NCBI GenBank assembly: GCA_913774715.1
Contig: CAJYHS010000025.1
Span: 1 to 43,712, forward strand
Direction of reading: 5' to 3'
Source: an uncultured Siphonobacter sp.
Lineage (GTDB): Bacteria > Bacteroidota > Bacteroidia > Cytophagales > Spirosomataceae
Length of the DNA: 43,712 bases
Part shown: positions 24,457-34,200 of the stretch, one piece after another
Layout: every line of letters starts with the position of its first letter
How positions within the stretch are numbered: the first letter of the stretch is position 1
Notes under the pieces: model-generated
The model's database searches: none
The model's input: the letters and a program-made list of their open reading frames with translations, nothing else
What the model was told of the DNA's origin: nothing
Position numbers and translations under genes: made by a program

Positions 24457-25941
24457 CTAGTTAACGTCCCACCAAACCCGAACATTCTGTAAAATGTTGT
24501 TGGGGAAATTAGGGTTACGAGCAATTTCCTGATCGATGTAACGAGCACGAACGGGACGCGTTCCATCCACACCTACTGCGTTTTGGTGAGGAGCCAGCGT
24601 TGGGTAACCTGTTCTCCGCCAATCATTCCATTGCTCCAGGCCGTTACCATACAGAGAAATATACTTCTGAGTAATGATCTGCTTAATTTTCTCTTCGTTG
24701 CTGCCAGACAGGGTTACTACCGTTGGGTTAGCCGCGAAATAAGCAGTGATGTCTGCATCCGAGATGCCGGCTGAAGTCATCGAAGCTTTGATACCTTCTT
24801 CATATAACTTCTGAGCATCACCCGCCGTTCCTAGACGTAAAACGGCTTCTGCCAGAATGAAGGCACGTTGCCAGTTGGTAATCAAACGAACAGGACCAAC
24901 ACCGTTTTCGCCCGTTACATACGTACTGAACATCGAACGAGAAGTGGCTACGGGTGGAGTACCTGCAAAACCATTGTCAATCGTTACGTATTGTCCCGAA
25001 GGTCTGGTTACGAAAAGGGGTAAACGAGGATCGTTTAAGCCTTGAAGCAAGTTTACGAAACGCGTACTGATTAACTGATCCGTACTGAAGGATGAGTTGT
25101 AGGTATACGTGTAAATCGGGCTTTGGCTACCTACCTGACCACCAAACTTAACCGCCAGGTTTTGAGCGTTGGTCGTGATGTAGTTGTTACCCTGAAGTAC
25201 TTCATTAATAATCGTTTTGGCACGATCAGGGTTAACGCTACTGATTTGAAGAGCTAACTTCAATAACAACGTGTTACCAGCTCGTTTCCAGTTCGCTACC
25301 GAACCACCGTATACCAGGTCGTCAGATCCGGGGTTGGTAGTACTGGTTTTTTCCAGATCAGCTAAGCCTTCTTTCACTAAATCGAAAAGGCTTTGTACGT
25401 TTTTGCTGCTGTTACCCAGATAAATATCTTCCTGAGTGTCCAGTCCTGGCTGTGGATTCTCATCCCCTTTCAGAGCCTGAGAGTAAGGAATATCTCCCCA
25501 AACATCGGTCGTTAAAGCAAAGGTGTAGGCCTTCATGATTTTTGCAATTCCAACGTAGCTATTGGAGTTGGTTGCCTGAGCTGCTTCAATCAGTTTTTCA
25601 TAGTTGATTAAAGCTCCACCGTAAATTTCGAAACGCCACTGGTTACCAAAATCGGCACCGTTGGTGTTATAACGATCCCAGGTGAAAGGGCTACCGTTCG
25701 CTCCGGCCGTTACGCTCATGATGACGCTACCGAAACGGTTCAAATCGTTTGCGTTAGAGAAAGCTGAGCCTACCAGACCACTGGGAAGTAATGTGGCGGG
25801 AGTTACACTGGTTGGGTTATTAGGAGTCTGATTAATATCTAAAAAATCAGAGCACGAAGATAAAGTGGCTACTGAACAGGCAATAGTCAGTCCGGTAACC
25901 CATTTTTTATGTCTTGCAAACAATGTCATAAAAGTCTTCAT
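24457..25941 (-). CDS. SusD/RagB-like lipoprotein (SusD-like 2 type)
   Basis: Protein of 494 aa, lid/substrate-binding partner of the SusC channel on the cell surface. It has a type II signal peptide with lipobox LSSC, then DFLDINQTPNNPTSVTPATLLPS, the typical N-terminus of the SusD-like 2 subfamily (recognised from memory). TPR-like helices follow (YVGIAKIMKAYTFALTTDVWGDIPYSQAL), and the protein ends NNILQNVRVWWDVN. Its ATG overlaps the susC stop by one base (TAATG), implying translational coupling. A nutrient other than glycan (e.g. peptide) is possible, since no glycoside hydrolase is nearby. Confidence 0.92.
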   Translation of the reverse strand: MKTFMTLFARHKKWVTGLTIACSVATLSSCSDFLDINQTPNNPTSVTPATLLPSGLVGSAFSNANDLNRFGSVIMSVTAGANGSPFTWDRYNTNGADFGNQWRFEIYGGALINYEKLIEAAQATNSNSYVGIAKIMKAYTFALTTDVWGDIPYSQALKGDENPQPGLDTQEDIYLGNSSKNVQSLFDLVKEGLADLEKTSTTNPGSDDLVYGGSVANWKRAGNTLLLKLALQISSVNPDRAKTIINEVLQGNNYITTNAQNLAVKFGGQVGSQSPIYTYTYNSSFSTDQLISTRFVNLLQGLNDPRLPLFVTRPSGQYVTIDNGFAGTPPVATSRSMFSTYVTGENGVGPVRLITNWQRAFILAEAVLRLGTAGDAQKLYEEGIKASMTSAGISDADITAYFAANPTVVTLSGSNEEKIKQIITQKYISLYGNGLEQWNDWRRTGYPTLAPHQNAVGVDGTRPVRARYIDQEIARNPNFPNNILQNVRVWWDVN

Positions 25942-28900
25942 TAAAATGTTACACGAAGGTTAACTCCATAGTTACGAGTCGTAGGAATACCGTTCAAATC
26001 CATACCCTGGATGTTACCGGCACCTTGTGTGTTAATTTCTGGATCAGCTGGGAAACCAGGAGCAAACATCCATAAGTTACGACCACTTACCCCGATACTA
26101 ACGTTACCGAACGGCGTGCGGCTCAACATAGATGTAGGCAGTGAATAGTTCAGCGAAAGTTCGCGGAGACGGTAAGCCGTTGCATCAAATACAGCACCTT
26201 CCGAAGCCAGACCACCTAAGCCAGCCCAGTAAGTCTGAGCAGATACCTGAATGTTGTTCGGACGAGTCGTTCCGTCGGCATTCTGGATAACCCCAGGAAG
26301 GATACGAGGCTGATCACGATCAATACCAGTGATTTCCGTTTGACCTGCACTTCTCATATCTACTTGTGAGAAGGAATAGATTTGACCGCCTTTGTTGATA
26401 TCAAACAGAGCTGATAATGTAAATCCTTTGAAAGAGAAGTTGTTGGTTAAACCAGCAATCCAGTCTTTCTGTGGGTTAGCAATAACCTGACCTGCGATAC
26501 CCGGCATAAACGCACCTGTTAATGGGTTAATCAGCAATTCACCACTTTCAGTACGGGCATTAGCCGTACCGATGATAACGCCATAAGGCTGACCTTCCGC
26601 AATCGAAGGAGCAATACCTGAGAAGCTGTCACCCGTGATGTTGGAGTTCGAAATACCCGGAGCAATGGAGATAACTTTGTTGCGGATACGCGTGAAGTTC
26701 AACAACAGATCCCATTTGAAATCCTTGGTACGAACTGGCGTAGCCGAAATTTGTAACTCGATACCCTTGTTCTGCATTTCACCGATGTTCGTGGTACGCG
26801 TATCATAACCGCTTGCGTTAGAAATCGCTACGTTGAAAATCTGGCTTGTGCTTCTGGTGTTGAAATACGTAAAGTCAATACCTAAACGGTTATTGAAGAA
26901 ACCTAAATTCAAACCAGCTTCATAAGAAGTAACAAACTCAGGCTTCAGATTTAAGGAACCAATACGGCTACCGATCTGGAAACCAGGAATGCTACTACCA
27001 CCTACGCTAAGAGGGAAGTTTACACTGGCGACGTTGTTACCGAACGTAGCTGTTGTATATACCGATTGTAACAGGTAAGGATCCGCATCACGACCTACAC
27101 GAGCGATATTACCACGCACTTTCGCGTAAGAAACTACGTCAGACTGAACTTTGAAAGCCTCTAAAGGAACAAAGCTTAACGCTGCTGAAGGATAGAAATA
27201 AGCGTTCTGACCTTTAGGTAAGGTAGAAGACTGATCTACACGACCGGATAACTCTAAGAATAAGTAAGACTTATAATCCAAAGAAAGCTGACCATAATGA
27301 CCTACTAATCTTCTTCTGCTTGAATTCTCATAAGAGCTGGTAAATACAGAACCATTACTCACGTTATCAAAACCAGGAACCGTTAAAGATTCAGCGATTA
27401 CACCTGATTGTTTTGTAGAACGTTGGTTTAAGTTCTGACCTAGTAATAAGGTAGCATTCAGACCCTGCACGAAGATATCTTTCTTGTTGGCATTGATCAT
27501 CAGGTCACCGTTTAATTCAGAACGGAAACGTAAATCTTCGTCAATCTGACCTAGTGGAGCACGAGCGGCACCAATGCGTAATACCTGCTTCTTCAAGTCA
27601 GTGTACGTATCAGCCGTTACACGGTAGCTAACGTTCAACCAGCTAGCGATGTCATAACCTACCGAAAGGTTACCAAAAACGCGGTCTACATTACTGTTGT
27701 AGAACTCGTTATCCAAGCTCCACAGGGGGTGATTCTGACCATCCAGGAAGTAAATACTTTTGCCCGTCGCATCTTTGTAAGGACGACCTACTAAGTCAAA
27801 ACTACGGGGAATACGAGTTAACTGACCGAAAGCACTACCACCGTTACCCATCGTCGCACCCTTCTGGGCCGTCTTCACGTAGGTAATGGTTCCGCCTAAC
27901 TTCACACCGTTTTTCAGTTTAGAGTTACCTCCTACCTGAACACTGTTACGGTCAAAACCACTGTTACGCACGATACCATTCTGAATGGTGCTCGAAATAG
28001 TAGCTGAGAAGTTGTTATCCTGATCACCACCGGCAATGTTCAGTGCATTTTGGAACATTGTACCCGTTCTGTAGAAATCACGGAGGTTATTAGGGTACGC
28101 TTGGTAAGGAACGGTTTCTCCTTGACGAGATAATACCGTCTCAAAACCAGGAGTTCCGAAAGCAGGACCCCAAGAGGCAGTCGAGTTATTTACATAGTTA
28201 TTTTGCGTACCCTGACCGTACTGGTTCTGAAGTTTAGGCAGATACGCTACGTTTTGCCAGTTAACGGAGGAGTTAAACGTCACTTCCGTTTTACCGTTCA
28301 TGCCTTTACCGCCTTTTGTGGTAATAACGATTACCCCGGCAGAAGCCCGTGAACCGTATAATACCGAAGCTGCGGGGCCTTTCAGTACGTTGATCGACTC
28401 GATACTCTCAGGGCTGATATCCGAAAGACGGCTGGAAGGCTGTGATCCGAAAAGCGTATTTTGAGAGTTATCCACATCATTGCTGAAGATAATACCATCT
28501 ACTACGATCAGGGGTTGGTTATTACCGTTGAAAGACGTAATACCCCGAATGTTGATGTTAGTAGAAGCTCCAGGAGCACCTGACGAACTCGTGATGTTAA
28601 CCCCGGCTACTTTACCTTGTAAGGTGTTAAGTACGTTAGGCTCAGAGCGTTGTGCCAAGGCACTGCCGTTTACATTTTGAGTAGCATAACCCAGCGAACG
28701 AGTATCCCGCTCGATACCCTGAGCCGTAACTACCACTTCATTGAGAGACTCCGATGTGGTCTGTAATACTACGTCGATTACCGTTCTGCCATTGATGGTT
28801 TCTTCAAGGCGGCTAAGACCAACCGAGCTAAAAACCAATGCAGTAGCATTATCAGAAATGGAAAGACGATAATTTCCGTTTGCATCGGAGGTAGTTCCCT

Positions 28901-29045
28901 TAGTGGTACCTTTCACTACAATGCTCACGCCTGGAATTGGTGAACCGTCATCACTGGAAGTTACTTTACCAGTCACAACGCGATCCTGAGCTTGGGCCGT
29001 CCACCCGAAAAGTAGCAGGAACGTGAAGAATAAAAGTTTCTTCAT
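25941..29045 (-). CDS. SusC/RagA TonB-linked outer membrane transporter 1
   Basis: Protein of 1034 aa. Signal peptide (1-19, ending AQA), then a carboxypeptidase-like Ig domain (RVVTGKVTSSDDGSPIPGVS to about residue 97), a SESLNEVVVTAQG linker, the TonB-dependent plug (GKVAGVNITSSSGAPG, IRGITSF, LIVVDGI, INVLKGPAASVLYGSRAS), and a 22-strand-type barrel ending NYGVNLRVTF with a C-terminal Phe. It imports its ligand across the outer membrane using TonB energy. It is the first gene of a three-gene operon and has a leader of about 265 nt with its own promoter. Substrate unknown. Confidence 0.95.
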   Translation of the reverse strand: MKKLLFFTFLLLFGWTAQAQDRVVTGKVTSSDDGSPIPGVSIVVKGTTKGTTSDANGNYRLSISDNATALVFSSVGLSRLEETINGRTVIDVVLQTTSESLNEVVVTAQGIERDTRSLGYATQNVNGSALAQRSEPNVLNTLQGKVAGVNITSSSGAPGASTNINIRGITSFNGNNQPLIVVDGIIFSNDVDNSQNTLFGSQPSSRLSDISPESIESINVLKGPAASVLYGSRASAGVIVITTKGGKGMNGKTEVTFNSSVNWQNVAYLPKLQNQYGQGTQNNYVNNSTASWGPAFGTPGFETVLSRQGETVPYQAYPNNLRDFYRTGTMFQNALNIAGGDQDNNFSATISSTIQNGIVRNSGFDRNSVQVGGNSKLKNGVKLGGTITYVKTAQKGATMGNGGSAFGQLTRIPRSFDLVGRPYKDATGKSIYFLDGQNHPLWSLDNEFYNSNVDRVFGNLSVGYDIASWLNVSYRVTADTYTDLKKQVLRIGAARAPLGQIDEDLRFRSELNGDLMINANKKDIFVQGLNATLLLGQNLNQRSTKQSGVIAESLTVPGFDNVSNGSVFTSSYENSSRRRLVGHYGQLSLDYKSYLFLELSGRVDQSSTLPKGQNAYFYPSAALSFVPLEAFKVQSDVVSYAKVRGNIARVGRDADPYLLQSVYTTATFGNNVASVNFPLSVGGSSIPGFQIGSRIGSLNLKPEFVTSYEAGLNLGFFNNRLGIDFTYFNTRSTSQIFNVAISNASGYDTRTTNIGEMQNKGIELQISATPVRTKDFKWDLLLNFTRIRNKVISIAPGISNSNITGDSFSGIAPSIAEGQPYGVIIGTANARTESGELLINPLTGAFMPGIAGQVIANPQKDWIAGLTNNFSFKGFTLSALFDINKGGQIYSFSQVDMRSAGQTEITGIDRDQPRILPGVIQNADGTTRPNNIQVSAQTYWAGLGGLASEGAVFDATAYRLRELSLNYSLPTSMLSRTPFGNVSIGVSGRNLWMFAPGFPADPEINTQGAGNIQGMDLNGIPTTRNYGVNLRVTF

Positions 29046-29062
29046 GGTTTGTGGATGAATAG

Positions 29063-29088
29063 TTGGTTAAGAATGAAAAACAAATTGG
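29063..29088 (-). promoter_or_regulatory. Shared leader motif near susC-1 start
   Basis: On the mRNA strand AATTTG...ATTCTTAACCAA lies 17 nt upstream of the ATG. The 12-mer ATTCTTAACCAA (29063-29074) recurs exactly before susC-2 (34404-34415), together with the AATT word on its 5' side. Confidence 0.6.
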
Positions 29089-29196
29089 GTACGCGTAAAA
29101 TCTTCAGCTATCCCCGAGGGTAGCGTATCTTAAGAAAGTGAAATGCAATGGATAGGAACCCGAAAGGGCGTACTTTGAAGAAAGGAAATATTGTAC

Positions 29197-29276
29197 ATAG
29201 GCTTTATAAATTGATGAAGTTGGTTCGTTATAAATACTTATACTTTTTACTTATAAGTATGAGCCTAAAAGCCTAT
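29197..29276 (-). promoter_or_regulatory. Nested hairpin in susC-1 leader RNA
   Basis: An outer 9-bp stem ATAGGCTTT/AAAGCCTAT (29197-29205 with 29268-29276) encloses an inner 9-bp stem ATACTTATA/TATAAGTAT (29234-29242 with 29252-29260). The 12-mer ATTGATGAAGTT (29210-29221), also present in the susC-2 leader, lies in the open part between the stems. It should form near the 5' end of the transcript. It matches no riboswitch I know. Confidence 0.55.
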
Positions 29277-29315
29277 ATATGAGGACCAGTTGAAGCTCGT
29301 TTTTAAAAGGGGCTA

Positions 29316-29345
29316 CAAAAGTAATTGATTTAATTAAATAGCAAA
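29316..29345 (-). promoter_or_regulatory. Promoter of SusCD operon 1
   Basis: Minus strand: -33 TTTG (29342-29345), 18-bp spacer, -7 TACTTTTG (29316-29323). The predicted start lies about 265 nt before susC-1. Confidence 0.7.
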
Positions 29346-29365
29346 ATTTTATTTGGATAAAATTT
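29344..29365. promoter_or_regulatory. Operator-like inverted repeat at susC-1 promoter
   Basis: Perfect 9-bp inverted repeat AAATTTTAT-TTGG-ATAAAATTT that touches the -33 box. Its position suits a regulator or activator site; AT-richness raises the chance of coincidence. Confidence 0.45.
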
Positions 29366-29682
29366 ATGGAGGAAAGATATTCGTAAGCTATTGAGAAAGG
29401 CAGCCTATTTTTAAAAATGGATGATTAGGCTTTGTTAAGGCATTTTTTAGCTAAAAACGGTGATTCTACCCCTTAAAAAGTAGAAATATTAAAATTTCAC
29501 CTGGTTGGGTAATTTTTTAAAAAAGTCTATTCAGATTTTTGCTAATTCTATAAATAAGCGAGTGTGCTCCCGCAGAGTGGGTTGAGTAAAAATTACTATT
29601 ACATGTTGTTTTGTACTTAAATATTTGCATAGGGAGAATTATAAAATCGACCGGGATATTTATAGATTAGATGAATAGGAAC
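29366..29682. other. AT-rich intergenic spacer
   Basis: About 315 bp between the susC-1 promoter region and the terminator of the upstream SusCD-2 operon. It is strongly AT-rich with many stop codons in all frames. A weak AGCCTA/TAGGCT hairpin occurs near 29404-29433. No gene is supported. Confidence 0.5.
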
Positions 29683-29715
29683 AAAAAAACGACTAGCCTT
29701 TTGAGCTAGTCGTTT
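29683..29715 (-). terminator. Terminator of SusCD operon 2
   Basis: An 11-bp stem (29687-29697 with 29705-29715), 7-nt loop and T7 on the minus strand, 32 bp after the SusD-type gene stop. Confidence 0.9.
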
Positions 29716-29747
29716 GAGTAAGATTAAGTAGCTAATTTAAAGCTGAC

Positions 29748-31199
29748 TTAGTTATCCTTCATTAAAGGATTCAATGCCAGCTCAGAAGCTGCGATTGGCC
29801 AAATGTAACCATTCTCCGTAGGTGCTTTCGCTGAAATAGAGCCTTTTGCGGGTATCGTTTGTTGCAAACGCATTAAATCGTTGTTGCGTAAACCTTCACC
29901 CAAAAATTCGATTCTTCTTTCCAGCAAAATTGCGTTGATCAGAGCAGTAGCATTAGCAAAACTTCCAGCTGTAAAAGTCGTTGTGGCATCAGAACGATTA
30001 CGAACGGCATTCAGCAGAGCCACCGCTTGAGCGTCTACGCTATTGGTTGAGCGAGCTTTAGCTTCAGCTAGATTTAATAATACTTCTGCATAACGAATCA
30101 CAGGTACATAATCATGGAAAGTAGTTGGCGTTTTGTATTTATTCAGCCAAGTTTTTCCACTGTTAGTTGCTAACAGAGATCTCCTTTTATCCGTTGCTGT
30201 CCAGCCCGTATTCGCAATGATTCCATTAGGATTCAGAGAATACTCTTTGTTACCTACAGTTGGAGAATAGTAGTAGCCCAATTGATTTTGAGTTCCTGGG
30301 TTATCACCAGCGTTTGCCGTCATTGGCATGGAGAAAATAGACTCTGCCGTTGTATAGTTGGTGAAAATCGTTGTAATATCTGGCTGTAAGGCATGAGTTA
30401 CGCCCGTAGGAGCAGTAAATGGAGCGGCCGTACTAACAATTTTGTTGGCTTCCGTTACCACACTAGCGTAATTCTGCATAGTCAGATAAACCCGAGTTTT
30501 TAAAGCAATAGCCGTGTTTTTGTGAGCACGGGTCGTATTGTCATTAGATGTTGAATACGTAGCCGGTAAAGCAGCTTCCGCTTCATTCAAATCTTTCAGA
30601 ATTTGAGCATACACCTCAGCTACCGTACTTCTGGCGATTTCGGACTGGCCAGTACCTTTGATACCTGTTAGACGCAACGGAACACCTGGGTTATTGCCAT
30701 TACCATCTGCATAAGGTCGGGCGTAGTATTGCAGTAAGCTTAAATAACTGACAGCCCGAACAACCTTGGCTTCTGCAATGTAGCGGTTCCCCGCATCGTT
30801 ACCGACGACGGTATTACCCGTAGCTTCCATCCCTTCAATAAAGATATTAGCCTTATTGATAGTTAGATACGCATATTGCCAGAGACGTTCAACGGATGAG
30901 GCACTATTGGTTGGATTCAATGACCAGACGTCAGAACCCGTAACGAGGTTAGAGGTTTCGTTGATAAACTCTTCCCCGCGAATATCTCCGTAAATTACGA
31001 AACGGCCCCCGTAAAAGTTACCATGTTTCATGGCTTCATACACCGATAAAAGCTGCGTGGTAATACGGCTTTCAGTGCTAAAGGCGGAAGCATCAGAAAC
31101 GGAAGTTTCTGGAATTGGAGTAAGGTAATCTCTGTTGCAGGAAGCTAATCCGGTCGCAGTTAAGCAGAAAATGGATGCGTATATGAAATGCTTTTTCAT
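29748..31199 (-). CDS. SusD/RagB-like lipoprotein 2
   Basis: Protein of 483 aa. Type II signal peptide with lipobox LASC, then NRDYLTPIPETSVSDASAF, typical of the main SusD/RagB family N-terminus. TPR-like helices include LWQYAYLTINKANIFIEGM and YIAEAKVVRAVSYLSLLQYYARPYAD. The C-terminal SusD domain shows VIRYAEVLLNLAEAKAR and LLERRIEFLGEGLRNNDLMR, both strong family signatures. It would cap the SusC-2 channel as surface ligand-binding subunit. It starts 18 bp after susC-2. It belongs to a different SusD subfamily from the first pair, so the two operons are not simple duplicates. Confidence 0.95.
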   Translation of the reverse strand: MKKHFIYASIFCLTATGLASCNRDYLTPIPETSVSDASAFSTESRITTQLLSVYEAMKHGNFYGGRFVIYGDIRGEEFINETSNLVTGSDVWSLNPTNSASSVERLWQYAYLTINKANIFIEGMEATGNTVVGNDAGNRYIAEAKVVRAVSYLSLLQYYARPYADGNGNNPGVPLRLTGIKGTGQSEIARSTVAEVYAQILKDLNEAEAALPATYSTSNDNTTRAHKNTAIALKTRVYLTMQNYASVVTEANKIVSTAAPFTAPTGVTHALQPDITTIFTNYTTAESIFSMPMTANAGDNPGTQNQLGYYYSPTVGNKEYSLNPNGIIANTGWTATDKRRSLLATNSGKTWLNKYKTPTTFHDYVPVIRYAEVLLNLAEAKARSTNSVDAQAVALLNAVRNRSDATTTFTAGSFANATALINAILLERRIEFLGEGLRNNDLMRLQQTIPAKGSISAKAPTENGYIWPIAASELALNPLMKDN

Positions 31200-31217
31200 G
31201 AATGTTCTCTTTAAATA

Positions 31218-34200
31218 TTAGAACCCAGCTTTGATACCAAAAGTGAAGGTACGCGAGTTACCCACCGTGTTTCGGTCAACACCCTGACCGCTGGTACTTG
31301 AGAAACCGTTAGAAGATACTTCGGGATCTGGACCAGGATATTTGGTTAATACCGCTAAGTTCTGACCGCTTACGTAGACCCGGAGGCTGTTCATTTTTAC
31401 TTTCGTCAATAATGAACTTGGTAAGGTATAGCCCAGGGTTACGTTTCTCAGTTTTACGAAATCGCCTTTGAATACGTTCATGTCCAAAGGCATGGAAGAA
31501 CCGTTAGAGACGTTATCGTTGAAGACTGGTTTCGCGTATTTCTTGTCAGTATCTCCTTCTTTCATCCAGGCTTCCGTTAAGACGTCACGAGCATTATTCC
31601 ACCAACGCTGATCATGCAGACCAGAGTTTGTACCATAATAAACGTTAAATCCTAACTGATACGTCAGCATTACGCCTAAGTCAAAGTTTTTAAACTTGAA
31701 ATTGTTATCCCAACCACCGTATTGTTTAGGGTTAACGTTGGCGTACATAACTGCATCAGCAGCCTGAGTGATAGAGGTTCCACCAGAGGGGCTTACGTAA
31801 CGAGTTAATCCGTCGGGAGTAGTAGAATAATTATATTGACCTGAAGGAGCATAGTATTGGTAGTATACTTTCGTTCCTTGTGAGTTAATGAAGATACGCT
31901 TGCCTGTAGCAGGATCTACGCCACCTGTACGAACTACCCAAAGATTACCAATTGAATAACCCGGAGCTGTTTGGTTAACTGTTTCCAGACCAGCAGTTCC
32001 GGTTTGAAGTACATCCATCCCCGGAGCTAAAGCCGTTACTTCATTTTTGTTGAACGTAATGTTGAAGTTAGACGTCCACTGGAAGTTGTTCGTATTGATC
32101 ACGCGGGCATTCAGGGCTAATTCCAGACCCTGGTTGTACATCGCACCGATGTTTTGAGGAGGGTTGGAAGGTAATCCTGCCGAAGGAGCCTGAGCTACGT
32201 AAAGAATCAGGTTATTAACGTTGTTCTTGTAGTAAGCTACCTCTCCCGTAATACGATCATTCAGGATACCGAAGTTGATACCAACGTCACTTTTTGTACT
32301 GGTTTCCCATTTCAGGTTGGGGTTACCCACGCTTGAGAAAGCCAATGTCGCTGAGCCACCGTATAAGCCAGAGCCATAAGTAGAATAAGGCGTATAGTCA
32401 CCAATACCACCAATATTACCAACTTTACCGTAGCTACCACGCACTTTGAAGCTGCTGAATATGTTATCTAACTTTGCATTTTTCCAGAAGTTCTCCTGTG
32501 TGATTTCCCAGCCAGCAGAAGCTCCCCAGAACGTACCTTTTTTAACACCTAAAGCAGAGTATTCATCCTGACGTAAGTTGCCACTCAGGTAATATTTCTC
32601 TTTGTAGTTGTAGTTCAGACGACCAAAGCCGGAAAGCAGATAGTTTTCACCATACACTAGGTTTGTATAGTTATTATTAGCCCAGCCCGCCTGTAATTCA
32701 GTGTACGCATTATCAGAGATACTCTGACGGTTCAGACCAAAACCTCTCGAAGTATTCCGTTGCTGCTCTTGCCCAATCAGTAAGCTGAAATTATGTGCTC
32801 CGCCAAAGTTGCGATCATACTGAGCCGTATTCGTCCACAACCAGGTTTTCTCTTTTCTAAAAACACCAGAAGCATTACCCTTCGTTGCATAGCCATCTCC
32901 CGTTAGAGGAGATTGAAAAATATCATTATCTACTAGCAGGTAATCAATACCGTACGTACTTTTCAGAGTAAGGCCTTTAAAGGGAACAACCTGAATGTAA
33001 GCATTAGACTGAATGTGGCTTACTTCCGAGTTAGAACGATTGAGTGCTAAAAGAGCGGTAGGGTTATAATATGAGATGTTGGTAATACTCATATTATTAG
33101 AAGAACCAATGGCTGCGTTATCACGATTGATATTCAGAGAACCATCGTTATTATAAGGAGCCAGAATAGGAGGCAATACAATTGCCAGACGACCTAAACC
33201 GCCGGTATTAAAGGCTTCACCGTTCAGAGAGCCAGAAGAAGTAGCTGCTAAGTTCTTTTCATTAGAATAAGAAATCTTTCCACCTACTGTAACGGCTTTC
33301 GTCAATTTACTGTCTACGTTGAATAAGGCATTCAAACGCTCAAAATCATTCTTACGGATAACGCCTTGCTGGTTGGTATAACCCGTAGAGAAGTAGTAGT
33401 TCGTATTCTCACTACCACCCGATACGTTCAAGTTATGGCTATGAGAAATACCCTGACGATATACCTGATCCTGCCACTTGGTATCAATAGGATTACCATT
33501 GGCATCGTTCGTTTGAGTTAAGGTCGTCGTGCTGGCGTTAGGGTTATTGGCAATGGCCATACGCTTGAAAGTCAGGTATTCCTGAGCATTCAGCATTTCG
33601 GGAAGACGATAGGTATTCGAAACACCAGCCCAGCCGTCATAACTCACGCGTACCTTACCTGATTTACCTCTTTTCGTAGTAATGAATACGACACCGTTAG
33701 CGGCCCGGCTACCATAAATGGCCGTTGCGGCTGCGTCTTTCGCTACGTCAATACTCTCAATATCATTAGGGTTTATACTGGCCAGCGGGTTACTGGAAGC
33801 GTTACCTGCACTGTAGTTACCCGTAAACGTAGGAACACCATCCACAATAATCAGTGGATATGAACTTAAAGAGATTGAGTTTGTACCACGAATACGGAAT
33901 ACCGGAGGAGCATTCAAAACGCCACTGGGAACGGTAATCTGAACCCCGGGCGTGCGACCTGCCAGACCTGATTCAAAGCTTTGATTTGGCATTTGAGCAA
34001 TTTTAGCTCCTGAAACCGAACCAATGCTACCAGTAGCATCACGCTTGCTTTGCGTACCGTAACCAATCACAACTACTTCTGAAAGTTCGCTGGAGTCATT
34101 GATCAGTCGAACGTCAATCACACTCTTGGACGCTACTTCAATTTCCTGTTTCTGAAATCCAATGGATGAAAACACCAGGACAACGTTTCCGGAAGGAACA

